The position numbers were made by a program, and so were the translations under genes. A stretch of 64,000 nucleotides of DNA from Pseudomonas floridensis (GTDB lineage Bacteria; Pseudomonadota; Gammaproteobacteria; Pseudomonadales; Pseudomonadaceae): contig NZ_MUIO01000021.1 in the NCBI RefSeq assembly GCF_002087235.1, forward strand, positions 62,001-126,000, in the 5' to 3' direction. This document shows, in pieces, positions 19,476 to 27,414 of the stretch. Under the pieces are notes generated by a model. The model was not told where the DNA came from and made no database searches. It worked only from the letters and a program-made list of their open reading frames with translations. Every line of letters starts with the position of its first letter. Position 1 is the stretch's first letter.

Positions 19476-19973
19476 TCAGCAGCATTTGCTTGGCAGAAAG
19501 TCGTCACGGCTAAGGTCTTTCAGACCGCAGCGTTGTTCGGTGGCTTTGGCGAAGCGACGAAGCATTTCGATCGCCCCGTCACGTGCTTCTTTCGACAAAT
19601 CGCAGGCCAGGTTGCGAGCTTCACCCACCAGATCCGACCGAATACTTTCATAAATGGCCGTGCCTTCTGGCGTCACCGTGATCGCCAGGGCGCGGCCGTC
19701 AGTTGCGTCGGGCACACGGCGAACCAGCCCTTGTTTGGCAAGCGAATCGACCAGCCGACTGGCGTTGCTCTTATCGAGAAAAAGCTCGCTGGCCAACGAT
19801 TGAACGCGAACCGGCCCAGCCTTAATCACATGCTCAAGTGCGTAGCATTGAGTGACGGACAAGCCCTCGCAGCAGCTGCGATCTCTGTCACGAAACTGGT
19901 AGACGCGAACCAAGTGACTCAGCGCTTCGTAGAGCTGCTCGGCATCCTGGTCGATCTGATCAATCTTTGGCAT
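19476..19973 (-). CDS. Cys-rich MarR-family regulator of the organoarsenical cluster
   Basis: A 165-residue winged-helix regulator. The MarR core is visible as GPVRVQSLASELFLDKSNASRLVDSL (recognition helix) and LVRRVPDATDGRALAITVTPEG (wing). It is unusually rich in cysteines: a CCEG pair and a further Cys before the recognition domain, one in EQRCGL, and a terminal KCC. Such clusters could bind trivalent arsenicals, so it may derepress the cluster when As(III) or an arsenical is present (inference). It is transcribed away from the permease gene across a 197-base gap, the usual layout for a repressor and its target, and toward arsR. Confidence 0.85.
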   Translation of the reverse strand: MPKIDQIDQDAEQLYEALSHLVRVYQFRDRDRSCCEGLSVTQCYALEHVIKAGPVRVQSLASELFLDKSNASRLVDSLAKQGLVRRVPDATDGRALAITVTPEGTAIYESIRSDLVGEARNLACDLSKEARDGAIEMLRRFAKATEQRCGLKDLSRDDFLPSKCC

Positions 19974-20077
19974 AGCACTCGGCTCGCAATTCCGGGGAAA
20001 ACGCTAATACCACCTTAGCAGTCGTAGCGACACATTTTTTTGGGCATAAGAGCCGGCGAAATTGTTCCAAGATATTA

Positions 20078-20092
20078 GTTGCGGCGCGCAAC
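20078..20092. promoter_or_regulatory. Palindrome in the marR-permease divergent promoter region
   Basis: GTTGCG-GCG-CGCAAC, a perfect six-base palindrome with three-base centre, 79 bases before the permease cluster. A plausible site for the MarR-type regulator, though G+C-rich compared with typical MarR sites. Confidence 0.35.
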
Positions 20093-20170
20093 GTATTTTG
20101 CGATTGTGAATTGGAGATGAGGCTTGTAGGTCTCTGAGAGGCGGTTCTGGAAACGCTTGGAGGTACATGG

Positions 20171-21376
20171 ATGTTGGTAGAAGCGCTTAGGACGAAAACA
20201 GGCTCCCGGTTACGGAACCTATGGAGCAGCTTTTCCATTCCTCTCCCTGTCGCAATGCTGCTGACTGCAATTCTGATCCCCATTCTTGCCGGGGCTAGCA
20301 GCAGTGACGTTTTCCAATCGCTGAGCAAAGGATTCGGAAACAACCTCGGCTATTTCGCCATCGTCATCCTGAGCGCGTTTTTCATTGCTGGCTGGATCTC
20401 GACGCAGGGAAGCGCTTCCTTCGGAAAGTTCGGTATATCACTGTCACCTTTGCTCGGTGCCGGCATGGTCTGTCCAGATACCGCCTACGCCTCTATTGCT
20501 CCCATCGCAGGACAGCACAGAAAGTACATTGCGATCGGATGCTACTCGGGGTTCAAGCTTCTGATGCCCGCAGGCCCACTGATCATTGGGATCGGGTTGG
20601 GGGCCAATACTCATGATCCGAAATTTCTGTATTTAGGGCTGCTGCTTACGGTCGTTACCTGGGTGGCCGGGACGATCTGGACTTACTGGACGACACGCTC
20701 AGACTTTTCATCCCCAAGCGATTTTACTGACTCAGCCGCGCCTCAGGACTCGGTTATCAGGGTCATTCTCCCTCTGGCCGTATTTTTCGTGCTCTTGATC
20801 ACCGGCTACGTCATTCCCAAAAACCAGCATTCCGTAATCGAGTTCTTCACTACTCCCGCCGGTGCGCTGATCGCCACATCGTTATTGATCGCGATTAGCT
20901 GCAAACCTGGCGAGGTTCAAGATCTGCTGTCCAAAGCAATGCGTAGAACCAGCTCGTTATTGTTCACCATAGGTTGTGCATCCGCGTTGGGCCAAGCCCT
21001 CGGTATGGTGCTTCCCAAGGATCTGATTCAGCAGGCATTCAGCGCGTCGGGCAGCACCACGCATATTTTGGTTGGGGTGTTCCTGCTGGCAGCGGTATTC
21101 AAAACACTGAATGGTTCCTCGCTTGCGACCTTTGCTGCCATCCCACCTGTTCTCTCGCCAATCTTGGCGTCGAGCGGAGTGGATTTGATGAGCGTCACGT
21201 TCGCCGTATGCCTGGGATCCTTCGTCGCCATTCTCCCTAACGACAGCTATTACTGGTTGGTCAAAACCGACGCCTTTCCCGAATACAGCACCGGCAGGTA
21301 CATGCGCCTAGTGACCGCCGGCTCAGTTCTACAAGCATTGATAGGCTTGGCCGTCCTTCTGCTGATCTCGCTTTAA
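20171..21376 (+). CDS. GntP-like permease of the organoarsenical cluster
   Basis: A 401-residue membrane transporter with about ten to twelve segments. Segments such as GAGMVCPDTAYASIAPIAGQ, GFKLLMPAGPLIIGIGLG and TLNGSSLATFAAIPPVLSPI resemble the gluconate-permease (GntP)/ion-transporter superfamily. The start has a clean GGAGG seven bases upstream. It is the first gene of the plus-strand cluster with the ArsL-like and ArsM-like enzymes, so it most likely moves an organoarsenical product or precursor; direction and substrate are inference. It occupies the transporter position of known arsinothricin clusters, whose transporter is called ArsQ, but I cannot say that it is homologous. Confidence 0.75.
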   Translation: MLVEALRTKTGSRLRNLWSSFSIPLPVAMLLTAILIPILAGASSSDVFQSLSKGFGNNLGYFAIVILSAFFIAGWISTQGSASFGKFGISLSPLLGAGMVCPDTAYASIAPIAGQHRKYIAIGCYSGFKLLMPAGPLIIGIGLGANTHDPKFLYLGLLLTVVTWVAGTIWTYWTTRSDFSSPSDFTDSAAPQDSVIRVILPLAVFFVLLITGYVIPKNQHSVIEFFTTPAGALIATSLLIAISCKPGEVQDLLSKAMRRTSSLLFTIGCASALGQALGMVLPKDLIQQAFSASGSTTHILVGVFLLAAVFKTLNGSSLATFAAIPPVLSPILASSGVDLMSVTFAVCLGSFVAILPNDSYYWLVKTDAFPEYSTGRYMRLVTAGSVLQALIGLAVLLLISL

Positions 21377-21448
21377 CTTCGAATTCCTACAAAACCATCA
21401 GTGACTCCAGTCACCGAATCGTCGTGCCTGAGCTCAAGGAGAAAGAGA

Positions 21449-22723
21449 ATGAAGTACCTGGTCGCCAGTACATTCGAAGGGGGGTATCAACCGCTCAACG
21501 CGATATCTGCAACCACAGCTCTACTCGATGCAGATATCGACGCGCAGCTGATCGATATCTACGTCGAGGGACTTTCTCTGGAGAGATTCAGTGACGCAGA
21601 TTTGGTCTTCATCTGCGTACCGCTTTTTGACTCTCTGACTGCGGGAACGCAGCTAGCCAAGCAGCTTAAAGAAGCGAAGCCCTCCCAGGAAATTTGCTAC
21701 TTCGGTCAATACGCGACCATCAATGCAAAAAGCCTGGCCTCCAAATACGGTGACTATGCGATCGCCGGCGAGTGGGAAAAACCCATTGTCAGCTTGGCTA
21801 AACACCTGAGTGGCGAACAGGGACAAGATCTGCGCGGAGTGATCGATCGGACTCGCGGCCTTTCCAGCGAGATTGTTGTGCCTCAGTTGATCCGTGACGG
21901 GTTCCGCCTGCCGCGCAGGGACTTGGCACCGCCTCTACACAAATACCCGCAACCTCAGCTGGAGAAGCTGCTCGGCGAAAAGAAAGTTGTGGGTGGAGTC
22001 GAAGGGTCACGCGGATGCCACCACAAGTGCTCCTATTGTTCCGTGTATGCAGCCTACGACGGCAAGGTGCTTTTGGTCTCCGACGATCTTGTAGAGCGCG
22101 ACGTGGCGAACCTCGTCGCACAGGGAATGACTCACCTCACCTTCACGGATGCCGATTTTTTCAATGCCAAGAAGCATGGTTTGAAAATCATCCGGACTCT
22201 GCATTCGCAATTCCCCGACCTCACGTACGACTTCACCACTCGCGTGGATCATATTCTGGAGAACAAAGACGCCATTAAGGAAATGGGGCAGCTAGGGCTT
22301 GCTTTCATCACCACCGCGTTGGAGTTCCCCAAGCAGGAGGTTCTCGACCAGGTCTTCAAGGAAATGAACGTGCCCATGATCGAGGAGGCGTTGGCGTTTC
22401 TGAAGGAGGCCGGCGTCAAGGTCAACCCGACCTTCATCACGTTTAACCCGTGGGTGAGCCTTGAAGACATGGCTGAGCTGCACGACTTCATTGCTCGCAA
22501 TGAGCTGGAGAGCATCGTCGATCCCATTCAGTTTGAAACCCGGCTGCACCTCTACAAAGGCTCACCGCTGCTCAACAACGACACGGTGAAGGAGTTGCAG
22601 TTGGAGGAACACGAGTTTCACTTCGACTGGCAGCATTCGGACTCCCGCCTGGACAAGCTCTTCATGGACTCGGTCACACCGCCAGAAGAAGGTGTGTTCA
22701 AACGTTGCTGCCTGAAATGCTAA
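21449..22723 (+). CDS. arsL: ArsL-like radical SAM enzyme
   Basis: A 424-residue radical SAM protein. An N-terminal ~150-residue domain resembles the B12-binding-like domain of many radical SAM enzymes (ADLVFICVPLFDSL). The iron-sulphur motif is CX3CX2C at C190, C194 and C197 in GCHHKCSYCSVY. The chain ends with RCCLKC (419-424), a Cys cluster that I recall as the As(III)-binding motif of ArsL. ArsL performs noncanonical radical SAM chemistry, transferring the 3-amino-3-carboxypropyl group of SAM to As(III), the first step to arsinothricin. Start 21449 follows AAGGAGAAAGAGA. An ArsM-like methyltransferase two genes down supplies the expected second step. Confidence 0.85.
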   Translation: MKYLVASTFEGGYQPLNAISATTALLDADIDAQLIDIYVEGLSLERFSDADLVFICVPLFDSLTAGTQLAKQLKEAKPSQEICYFGQYATINAKSLASKYGDYAIAGEWEKPIVSLAKHLSGEQGQDLRGVIDRTRGLSSEIVVPQLIRDGFRLPRRDLAPPLHKYPQPQLEKLLGEKKVVGGVEGSRGCHHKCSYCSVYAAYDGKVLLVSDDLVERDVANLVAQGMTHLTFTDADFFNAKKHGLKIIRTLHSQFPDLTYDFTTRVDHILENKDAIKEMGQLGLAFITTALEFPKQEVLDQVFKEMNVPMIEEALAFLKEAGVKVNPTFITFNPWVSLEDMAELHDFIARNELESIVDPIQFETRLHLYKGSPLLNNDTVKELQLEEHEFHFDWQHSDSRLDKLFMDSVTPPEEGVFKRCCLKC

Positions 22724-22734
22724 GGAGATAACAG

Positions 22735-23610
22735 ATGTCGTCACTTACTTTGTTGCAGGCAGCTCTCAGGCTGGCCAACCAAACTGATGGTCTCCAAGTG
22801 CCGGGCCATATTGCTTGGCGTACGCATAACGAGGCGTTGAACAGGTCGCTGAAGGATGGCAAGGACACTCTTTTCATCTGCTCCGCGAGCCGAAATGACG
22901 AACTCACAGCCCAGTATGGGCAGGCTCAGAGCAAAGCGTTCAGCTCGAACGTGCACGATGCCGACGCGACCTTGTTCGCGAACATTTATTGGGAAGGGTT
23001 CAATGCTGAGCCCGAGTTTGGCCGAATCGCGCAGTCGCTCTACGAGCGACTGCAACGTCATGGTCGCCTGGTATTTCCGGCGATTCTGTCTGATGAGGAA
23101 GCCGTTTCTATCCGGGCCTTTACTGTGGAAGGTTTGGAGTGCAAGCACGCGCTAACTGAGCCGGCTATTGCCGAGCAACTCTGCGAGGCGGGCTTCCATG
23201 GCATCACATATGAGCTCGCATCCGAGGTGCCTGTGTCCATTCAGGACGGCATTGAGTTCCGCCTGTTCACCGTGAGCGCATACAAGGGTAAGGCCGGCGT
23301 GTGCCTCGACCAAGGGCATGCCGTTATCTACAAGGGGCCTTGGAAGCATACGGTCGACGACGACGGCCATACCTACCAACGCGGCGTCCGTATAGCGGTG
23401 TGCGAGAAGACCTTCAATCTCTTGATGTCAGCGCCTTACCAAGGTCAATTCATACCAGTGCGCTGCTATGTCGAGCCGGCCTTGGACAAGAGCGGTTTAT
23501 TCGACTGCAACACGCCTTCAGTTCGAGATCCCAAGGTCACCAAAGGGCTTGTGCCCATCGCAGGCTCTGCCGATGAATCGTGCTGCGCTGATGGTAGTTC
23601 GTGCTGCTAA
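22735..23610 (+). CDS. Methyltransferase-like protein lacking the SAM site (ArsM paralogue, putative pseudoenzyme)
   Basis: A 291-residue protein I could not place by name, but it aligns by eye with the ArsM-like neighbour. Its GITYE...FRLFTVSAYKGKAG and HAVIYKGPWKHTVDDDGHTYQRGV segments (about 155-217) match the neighbour's GLKIE...RFYSVTVTGTKPEV and VTVIYRGP...GRVYKRGV (about 257-316). FANIYWEG...RLVFPA parallels FAEIYRVLKPGGRFAIS. What is missing is the N-terminal SAM loop: no GxGxG sequence occurs in the first 80 residues. C136 lines up with the arsenic-binding C235 of the neighbour, and the tail is ESCCADGSSCC. It may be an arsenic-binding scaffold, chaperone or regulator of the methyltransferase (inference). 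A good AAGGAGA site precedes the ATG. Confidence 0.7.
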   Translation: MSSLTLLQAALRLANQTDGLQVPGHIAWRTHNEALNRSLKDGKDTLFICSASRNDELTAQYGQAQSKAFSSNVHDADATLFANIYWEGFNAEPEFGRIAQSLYERLQRHGRLVFPAILSDEEAVSIRAFTVEGLECKHALTEPAIAEQLCEAGFHGITYELASEVPVSIQDGIEFRLFTVSAYKGKAGVCLDQGHAVIYKGPWKHTVDDDGHTYQRGVRIAVCEKTFNLLMSAPYQGQFIPVRCYVEPALDKSGLFDCNTPSVRDPKVTKGLVPIAGSADESCCADGSSCC

Positions 23611-23626
23611 ACGGGAGATGTGAGTA

Positions 23627-24676
23627 ATGACTTCTGCAATTGAAAACACAATCATCGCGGACTACACCGAAGCGTTGAGCAACGGCAACGTCGTCCTTGA
23701 ATCGCAACTCACTGAGAGCTGCTGCAGCCACGCTTATGGCGCTCAGTACCTGAAGAACATTCCAAAGCGGATCATCGAAGCCAACTTCGGATGCGGCAAC
23801 CCGACCAAGTATGTGCGCGAAGGTGATGTCGTTTTGGACTTGGGCTCAGGGGCCGGTCTGAATTGCTACGTCGCTGCCCAAATCGCCGGCGGGAACGGTG
23901 CGGTCTTTGGTATCGACATCAACCCAAGCATGTTGCAGATCGCTCGTGAAGAAGCGAATGCGTTTCAGAAGGCAACAGATAGCGCACCTTTGCGTTTCTA
24001 CAAGGCCTCCGCGAGCAACTTGAAAATCGATCATGAGCTGGCCGAGGAACGCCTGCGTACGGAGCCTTGTGCTGATTGGGCATCGTGGAAAAACTTCGAG
24101 CAGTTCATCAGCGATAGCTCTCAGTCCAAACCTCTTATCGACAGCCAGTCTGTCGATCTGGTGATCTCGAACTGCGTGATCAATCTGGTTGGTGAAACCG
24201 AAAAGCAGAATGTTTTCGCCGAAATTTATCGGGTACTGAAACCAGGTGGCCGTTTTGCAATTTCTGACAACGTCTCAGATATCGCCATTCCTGACGAATT
24301 GAAACGAGACACCAAGCTGTGGTCGGCCTGCTACTCAGGCGTACTTCAGGAGCAGGAGTTCTACAAGCAGCTTCAGGAGGTCGGTCTCACGGGATTAAAG
24401 ATTGAGGCCCGGACCGACGCCTCAACCAAGCGAATTGGCTCTGTCCGGTTCTACTCCGTCACTGTCACTGGTACCAAGCCTGAAGTTCAGACCGGGAAGT
24501 CCGTGACGGTGATCTACCGAGGGCCTGGGCTTGAACTAACCGGCGATAGCGGCAGGGTTTACAAGCGCGGTGTACCCACGGAATTGGGCTCACAGGATGC
24601 CTACCTTTCCACAGACGATGCGCTGTATGTCGTGGAGGGAAGTCAGCCCGTTAAGCCCAAGTCCTGCTGCTCGTAA
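23627..24676 (+). CDS. arsM: ArsM-like As(III) S-adenosylmethionine methyltransferase
   Basis: A 349-residue methyltransferase. The SAM loop is VVLDLGSGAGLNCYVAAQ (about 68-85), followed by GIDINPSM. The three cysteines used by ArsM enzymes to bind trivalent arsenic appear to be present: C56 in NFGCGNP, C183 in SNCVINL and C235 in SACYSGVL. The C-terminal domain has VIYRGP and YKRGV and ends KSCCS. In an ArsL-containing cluster this enzyme should methylate the ArsL product (trivalent hydroxyarsinothricin) to arsinothricin; it could also methylate inorganic As(III). It sits 17 bases after the pseudoenzyme gene. Confidence 0.88.
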   Translation: MTSAIENTIIADYTEALSNGNVVLESQLTESCCSHAYGAQYLKNIPKRIIEANFGCGNPTKYVREGDVVLDLGSGAGLNCYVAAQIAGGNGAVFGIDINPSMLQIAREEANAFQKATDSAPLRFYKASASNLKIDHELAEERLRTEPCADWASWKNFEQFISDSSQSKPLIDSQSVDLVISNCVINLVGETEKQNVFAEIYRVLKPGGRFAISDNVSDIAIPDELKRDTKLWSACYSGVLQEQEFYKQLQEVGLTGLKIEARTDASTKRIGSVRFYSVTVTGTKPEVQTGKSVTVIYRGPGLELTGDSGRVYKRGVPTELGSQDAYLSTDDALYVVEGSQPVKPKSCCS

Positions 24677-24745
24677 CAGCGTCTGCGGCTACGAGCCAGC
24701 TCAGTAGCCACTTCCCCTAAAATCTCTCCTCATAGAGCCTATCCA

Positions 24746-25456
24746 ATGAGTACTTCACGGAAGATCTTGGCTGAGTTTCTCGGTACAGCAGTTCTGCTGT
24801 GCACCGTAGTTGGTTCTGGAATCATGGGTCAGCGCCTGGCGAACGGTAACGATGTGCTAGCGCTTCTTGCCAATGCGCTGGCAACTGGCGCGAGCTTGTA
24901 TGTACTGATCGTGTGCTTCTCCACTTTTTCCGGTGCGCACTTCAACCCGGTGGTCTCTGTAGTCGATTATTTGCGCGGAGGACTAAGCGATAAGCAATTG
25001 GGGCCCTACGTGGCGGCTCAAACCACGGGTGCAATCTTCGGAGTATTCGCTGCGCATTTCATGTTCGAGCTGCCTGTGGTCGAATTTTCCCATCATGTTC
25101 GCACCGGGCCGTCGCAGTGGTTCAGTGAGTACCTGGCAACGTCGGGATTGGTGCTGGCAATTCTGCTGTGCGATAAATATCACAAAGCAAAAGTGCCTCA
25201 GGTGGTTGCCGCGTATGTTGTCGCAGCCTACTGGTTCACGTCCTCTACGAGCTTTGCGAATCCGGCGGTGACGATTGCTCGCGGGTTCACCGATACGTTC
25301 TCGGGGATACGGATATCAGACGTACCGCCGTTCATCATTGCGCAGTTTTTCGGTGGGTTGACGGCGCTGTTCCTGGCGAAGTTTCTCGGAGGTAAAGAGG
25401 TTGTCGTGGATATCCCGCAGCCTGGTCTCCACGAGCAGAAGCTCCCAATTCAGTGA
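24746..25456 (+). CDS. Aquaporin/aquaglyceroporin-like channel
   Basis: A 236-residue MIP-family channel with six membrane segments. The first signature is SGAHFNPVVS, so the first NPA is NPV here; the second is SFANPAVTIARGF, canonical. In arsenic clusters such channels (AqpS-type) let uncharged arsenicals pass down their gradient, either As(OH)3 or methylated arsenicals. It is 70 bases after arsM and followed by a hairpin terminator at 25529-25562, so it is probably the last gene of this transcript. The NPV change could alter pore size or selectivity. Confidence 0.85.
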   Translation: MSTSRKILAEFLGTAVLLCTVVGSGIMGQRLANGNDVLALLANALATGASLYVLIVCFSTFSGAHFNPVVSVVDYLRGGLSDKQLGPYVAAQTTGAIFGVFAAHFMFELPVVEFSHHVRTGPSQWFSEYLATSGLVLAILLCDKYHKAKVPQVVAAYVVAAYWFTSSTSFANPAVTIARGFTDTFSGIRISDVPPFIIAQFFGGLTALFLAKFLGGKEVVVDIPQPGLHEQKLPIQ

Positions 25457-25528
25457 ACGGTGCTCTCTGCGCTACGTGGATGCGGAGAGTTCGTTTGAGG
25501 GAAAGTACACGGTTTTATCGCGACATTC

Positions 25529-25562
25529 TGAAGGGCTGAGCCTTGCATGGGTCAGCCCTTCA
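25529..25562 (+). terminator. Hairpin terminator after the aquaporin gene
   Basis: TGAAGGGCTGA and TCAGCCCTTCA form a perfect 11-base stem with a 12-base loop, 72 bases after the aquaporin stop. The trailing tract (AACACAATTCTT) is only moderately T-rich. It may partly separate the biosynthetic genes from arsN1. Confidence 0.6.
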
Positions 25563-25596
25563 AACACAATTCTTCACAGGGGCAGCAAGGAAAGAA

Positions 25597-26142
25597 ATGA
25601 ATTACAACGTGAGGGTTGCCACACCCGCTGATGCCTCTGCCATCCAGGCTATCTACGCGCCAGTGGTTTTGGACACGGTCATCTCGTTCGAGCTGATACC
25701 ACCGACTGTTGATGAGATGGCCGCACGAATAGCCGCAACACTGCCGACGCATCCCTATCTGGTAGCCGAGGTGGAAGGCAAGGTCGTTGGATACGCTTAT
25801 GCAAGCCAGCATCGAGCGAGGGAAGCCTATCGTTGGTCGGTGGATGTCACCGTGTATGTCGACCCGGTTGTGCACCGAAACGGGGTAGGTCGTGCGCTTT
25901 ATCAGCAGCTTTTACCACTTCTAGAGAAACAGGGGTTTCATGCCGCCTATGCCGGCATTGCCTTACCCAACGCGGGAAGCATAGGCATCCATGAAGCGCT
26001 CGGCTTCACCCACATTGGCACATACCCTGAGGTTGGGTTCAAGCACGGCCAGTGGCATAGCGTGGGTTATTGGCGTAAACCGCTTTGTGCTGTGACTCCG
26101 CCAATAGAAATCATCCCGTTCAGTGAGGTGGAGGGATTGTAA
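25597..26142 (+). CDS. arsN1: ArsN1-type N-acetyltransferase (arsinothricin/phosphinothricin resistance)
   Basis: A 181-residue GNAT acetyltransferase of the phosphinothricin/arsinothricin family. Visible motifs: VRVATPADASAIQAIYAPVV and TVISFELIPPTVDEMAARI at the N-terminus, the acetyl-CoA loop VHRNGVGRALYQQLLPLLEKQG and the family end GFTHIGTYPEVGFKHGQWHSVGYW. ArsN1 acetylates the alpha-amino group of arsinothricin and so abolishes its glutamine-synthetase toxicity. Next to ArsL and ArsM this is a self-protection gene. The start follows AAGGAAAG; earlier in-frame codons lie inside the preceding terminator. Confidence 0.9.
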   Translation: MNYNVRVATPADASAIQAIYAPVVLDTVISFELIPPTVDEMAARIAATLPTHPYLVAEVEGKVVGYAYASQHRAREAYRWSVDVTVYVDPVVHRNGVGRALYQQLLPLLEKQGFHAAYAGIALPNAGSIGIHEALGFTHIGTYPEVGFKHGQWHSVGYWRKPLCAVTPPIEIIPFSEVEGL

Positions 26143-26264
26143 ACGTGCAGACTGTGAGGTGACGTTGCTGCTATTCGTCGGCATTGGAACCAAGCGACCC
26201 ACTGGAAGCTATGCTGATGGATGATTCTCATTCGAGTCGGTGTTTTGATCGACTGGAGGAACGA

Positions 26265-26657
26265 ATGAATTTGGCTGGGTTTATTTCACTTCTTTCCGCG
26301 GGTGAGGAAATAGGCGGGTGCCAACTCGCGCCCTCAGATGCTGTGGCACTCGCCCATCTGCATTTTCCTTCACGTGCATATTGTCTTGTTGCTGATTGGG
26401 CAATATTGGATATGGAAGTTACAGCACGTCAGAGAAAAGCCATCGCCGATAGAGGGTTAATCCCTGCTCTGGTTTACGCTTTGACCGTTATCCAAGATAG
26501 CAAAGGCCGCTTCCCGCGTGGTGATTGGGTCAGAACAACGCTCGGGGTTTCGTTCACCCACGCTTGCTTATTTGAGACGAAAAATACGGTTTATGTGCTT
26601 ATGGGAACCGGACGTAGGTTGCGCACAGATATAGACATCGCATTGAGCTTGTGCTGA
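26265..26657 (+). CDS. Hypothetical protein, DUF6957-like
   Basis: A 130-residue soluble protein with AYCLVADWAILDMEVTARQR, GLIPALVYALTVIQDSKGRFPRGDWVRTT and FETKNTVYVLMGTG. The layout, in which a protein senses or builds on a 'ranGDWVRTS'-like strand, is shared with small Pseudomonas proteins of the DUF6957 type; their function is unknown to me. Start 26265 is fixed by GGAGGA at 26255-26260. It is the first gene after the arsenic island, and its neighbours to the right are backbone-like. Confidence 0.7.
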   Translation: MNLAGFISLLSAGEEIGGCQLAPSDAVALAHLHFPSRAYCLVADWAILDMEVTARQRKAIADRGLIPALVYALTVIQDSKGRFPRGDWVRTTLGVSFTHACLFETKNTVYVLMGTGRRLRTDIDIALSLC

Positions 26658-26707
26658 AGATCGCATCTTATGCGCTCCGTCTTCATGACTGCTGCCTCTA
26701 ACTGTTC

Positions 26708-26844
26708 GTGTCAAACTATGTTGTGAGCAGCCGGGCCCTATATTTGAAGCTCAGCCCATCTGTGTCAATCTATGTTGATGTATCTTCATCCCGAATCATC
26801 CTACAGACCCCGGTTTACGGGAGGGGTTGTGTCAAACTATGTTG
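26708..26844 (+). repeat. Three direct repeats of GTGTCAAACTATGTTG
   Basis: Copies at 26708-26723, 26762-26777 (one change, A to T) and 26829-26844, all in the same orientation and spaced 54 and 67 bases. They fill the 198-base gap before the next gene. Multiple directional sites of this size and spacing resemble transposase-binding sites at ends of Tn7/Tn5053-like transposons, or operator arrays. Confidence 0.85.
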
Positions 26845-26855
26845 TTGATAACCAG

Positions 26856-27269
26856 ATGAACGCACAGCATAATGCTTACGTCCTGCCACTTGAGTTGCAT
26901 CGAGTGCTCACAGTTGAGCGCATCTCCGTAAGCCCTACAGGAGAGCAGCCAGGGCAAGGCGCGGATTTCTATGCGTTCGTGTTCGATCTGGGCCAAGAGG
27001 ACGCTGTGAACGCTTTTGGCGGCACTCCTACTGAGGCAGTAGCTAATGTCCTCTCGTTACTGGGTAAGCCCTATATGCTTGTCGATGCCGATGAGTTGAA
27101 TTCGGACGCCGCTGTAGCCGCGATTCAGTTCGCCCTAAACAACGACGAAGGCATGCAGTTTTTGCGACTCTGGAACCAGGGTGATTTCGATGTGATTCAC
27201 CGCGAATGGCCCGAGGCTCCCGAGGAAGTTTTCATCGGTGCCGATCCGCTGCACAGGCGTTTGAAGTAA
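26856..27269 (+). CDS. Hypothetical protein downstream of the three repeats
   Basis: A 137-residue acidic soluble protein, from MNAQHNAYVLPLELHRVLTV to PLHRRLK. No family is recognised. It contains FYAFVFDLGQEDAVNAFGGTPTEAVANVLSLLG and a run of helical segments ending NQGDFDVIHREWPEAPEEVF. The start is uncertain: ATG 26856 lies just after the third repeat and lacks a good ribosome site, while an in-frame ATG at 26772 lies inside the second repeat and would make the third repeat coding. Confidence 0.6.
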   Translation: MNAQHNAYVLPLELHRVLTVERISVSPTGEQPGQGADFYAFVFDLGQEDAVNAFGGTPTEAVANVLSLLGKPYMLVDADELNSDAAVAAIQFALNNDEGMQFLRLWNQGDFDVIHREWPEAPEEVFIGADPLHRRLK

Positions 27270-27414
27270 GTAGAATGACTGGGGCATTGTAGCGCTAGAA
27301 AAGGCCATTGATTACATGCAGCGAGCCTTGGAGTGACGTGCCGAAGTGTAGTGGGTCTTCAACAGAGCCGGACGCGGTACTGCGTTCGCGAGAACCAAGA
27401 AAGGATCGGATTGC

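Noticed and set aside
23627..24676. The ArsM-like gene as a general Ubi/menaquinone methyltransferase
   Set aside because: The three arsenic-binding cysteines, the Cys-rich tail and the arsenic neighbours point to ArsM.
26708..26844. The three direct repeats as replication iterons
   Set aside because: No Rep gene is near, there are only three copies with irregular spacing, and no A+T-rich unwinding region or DnaA boxes were seen.
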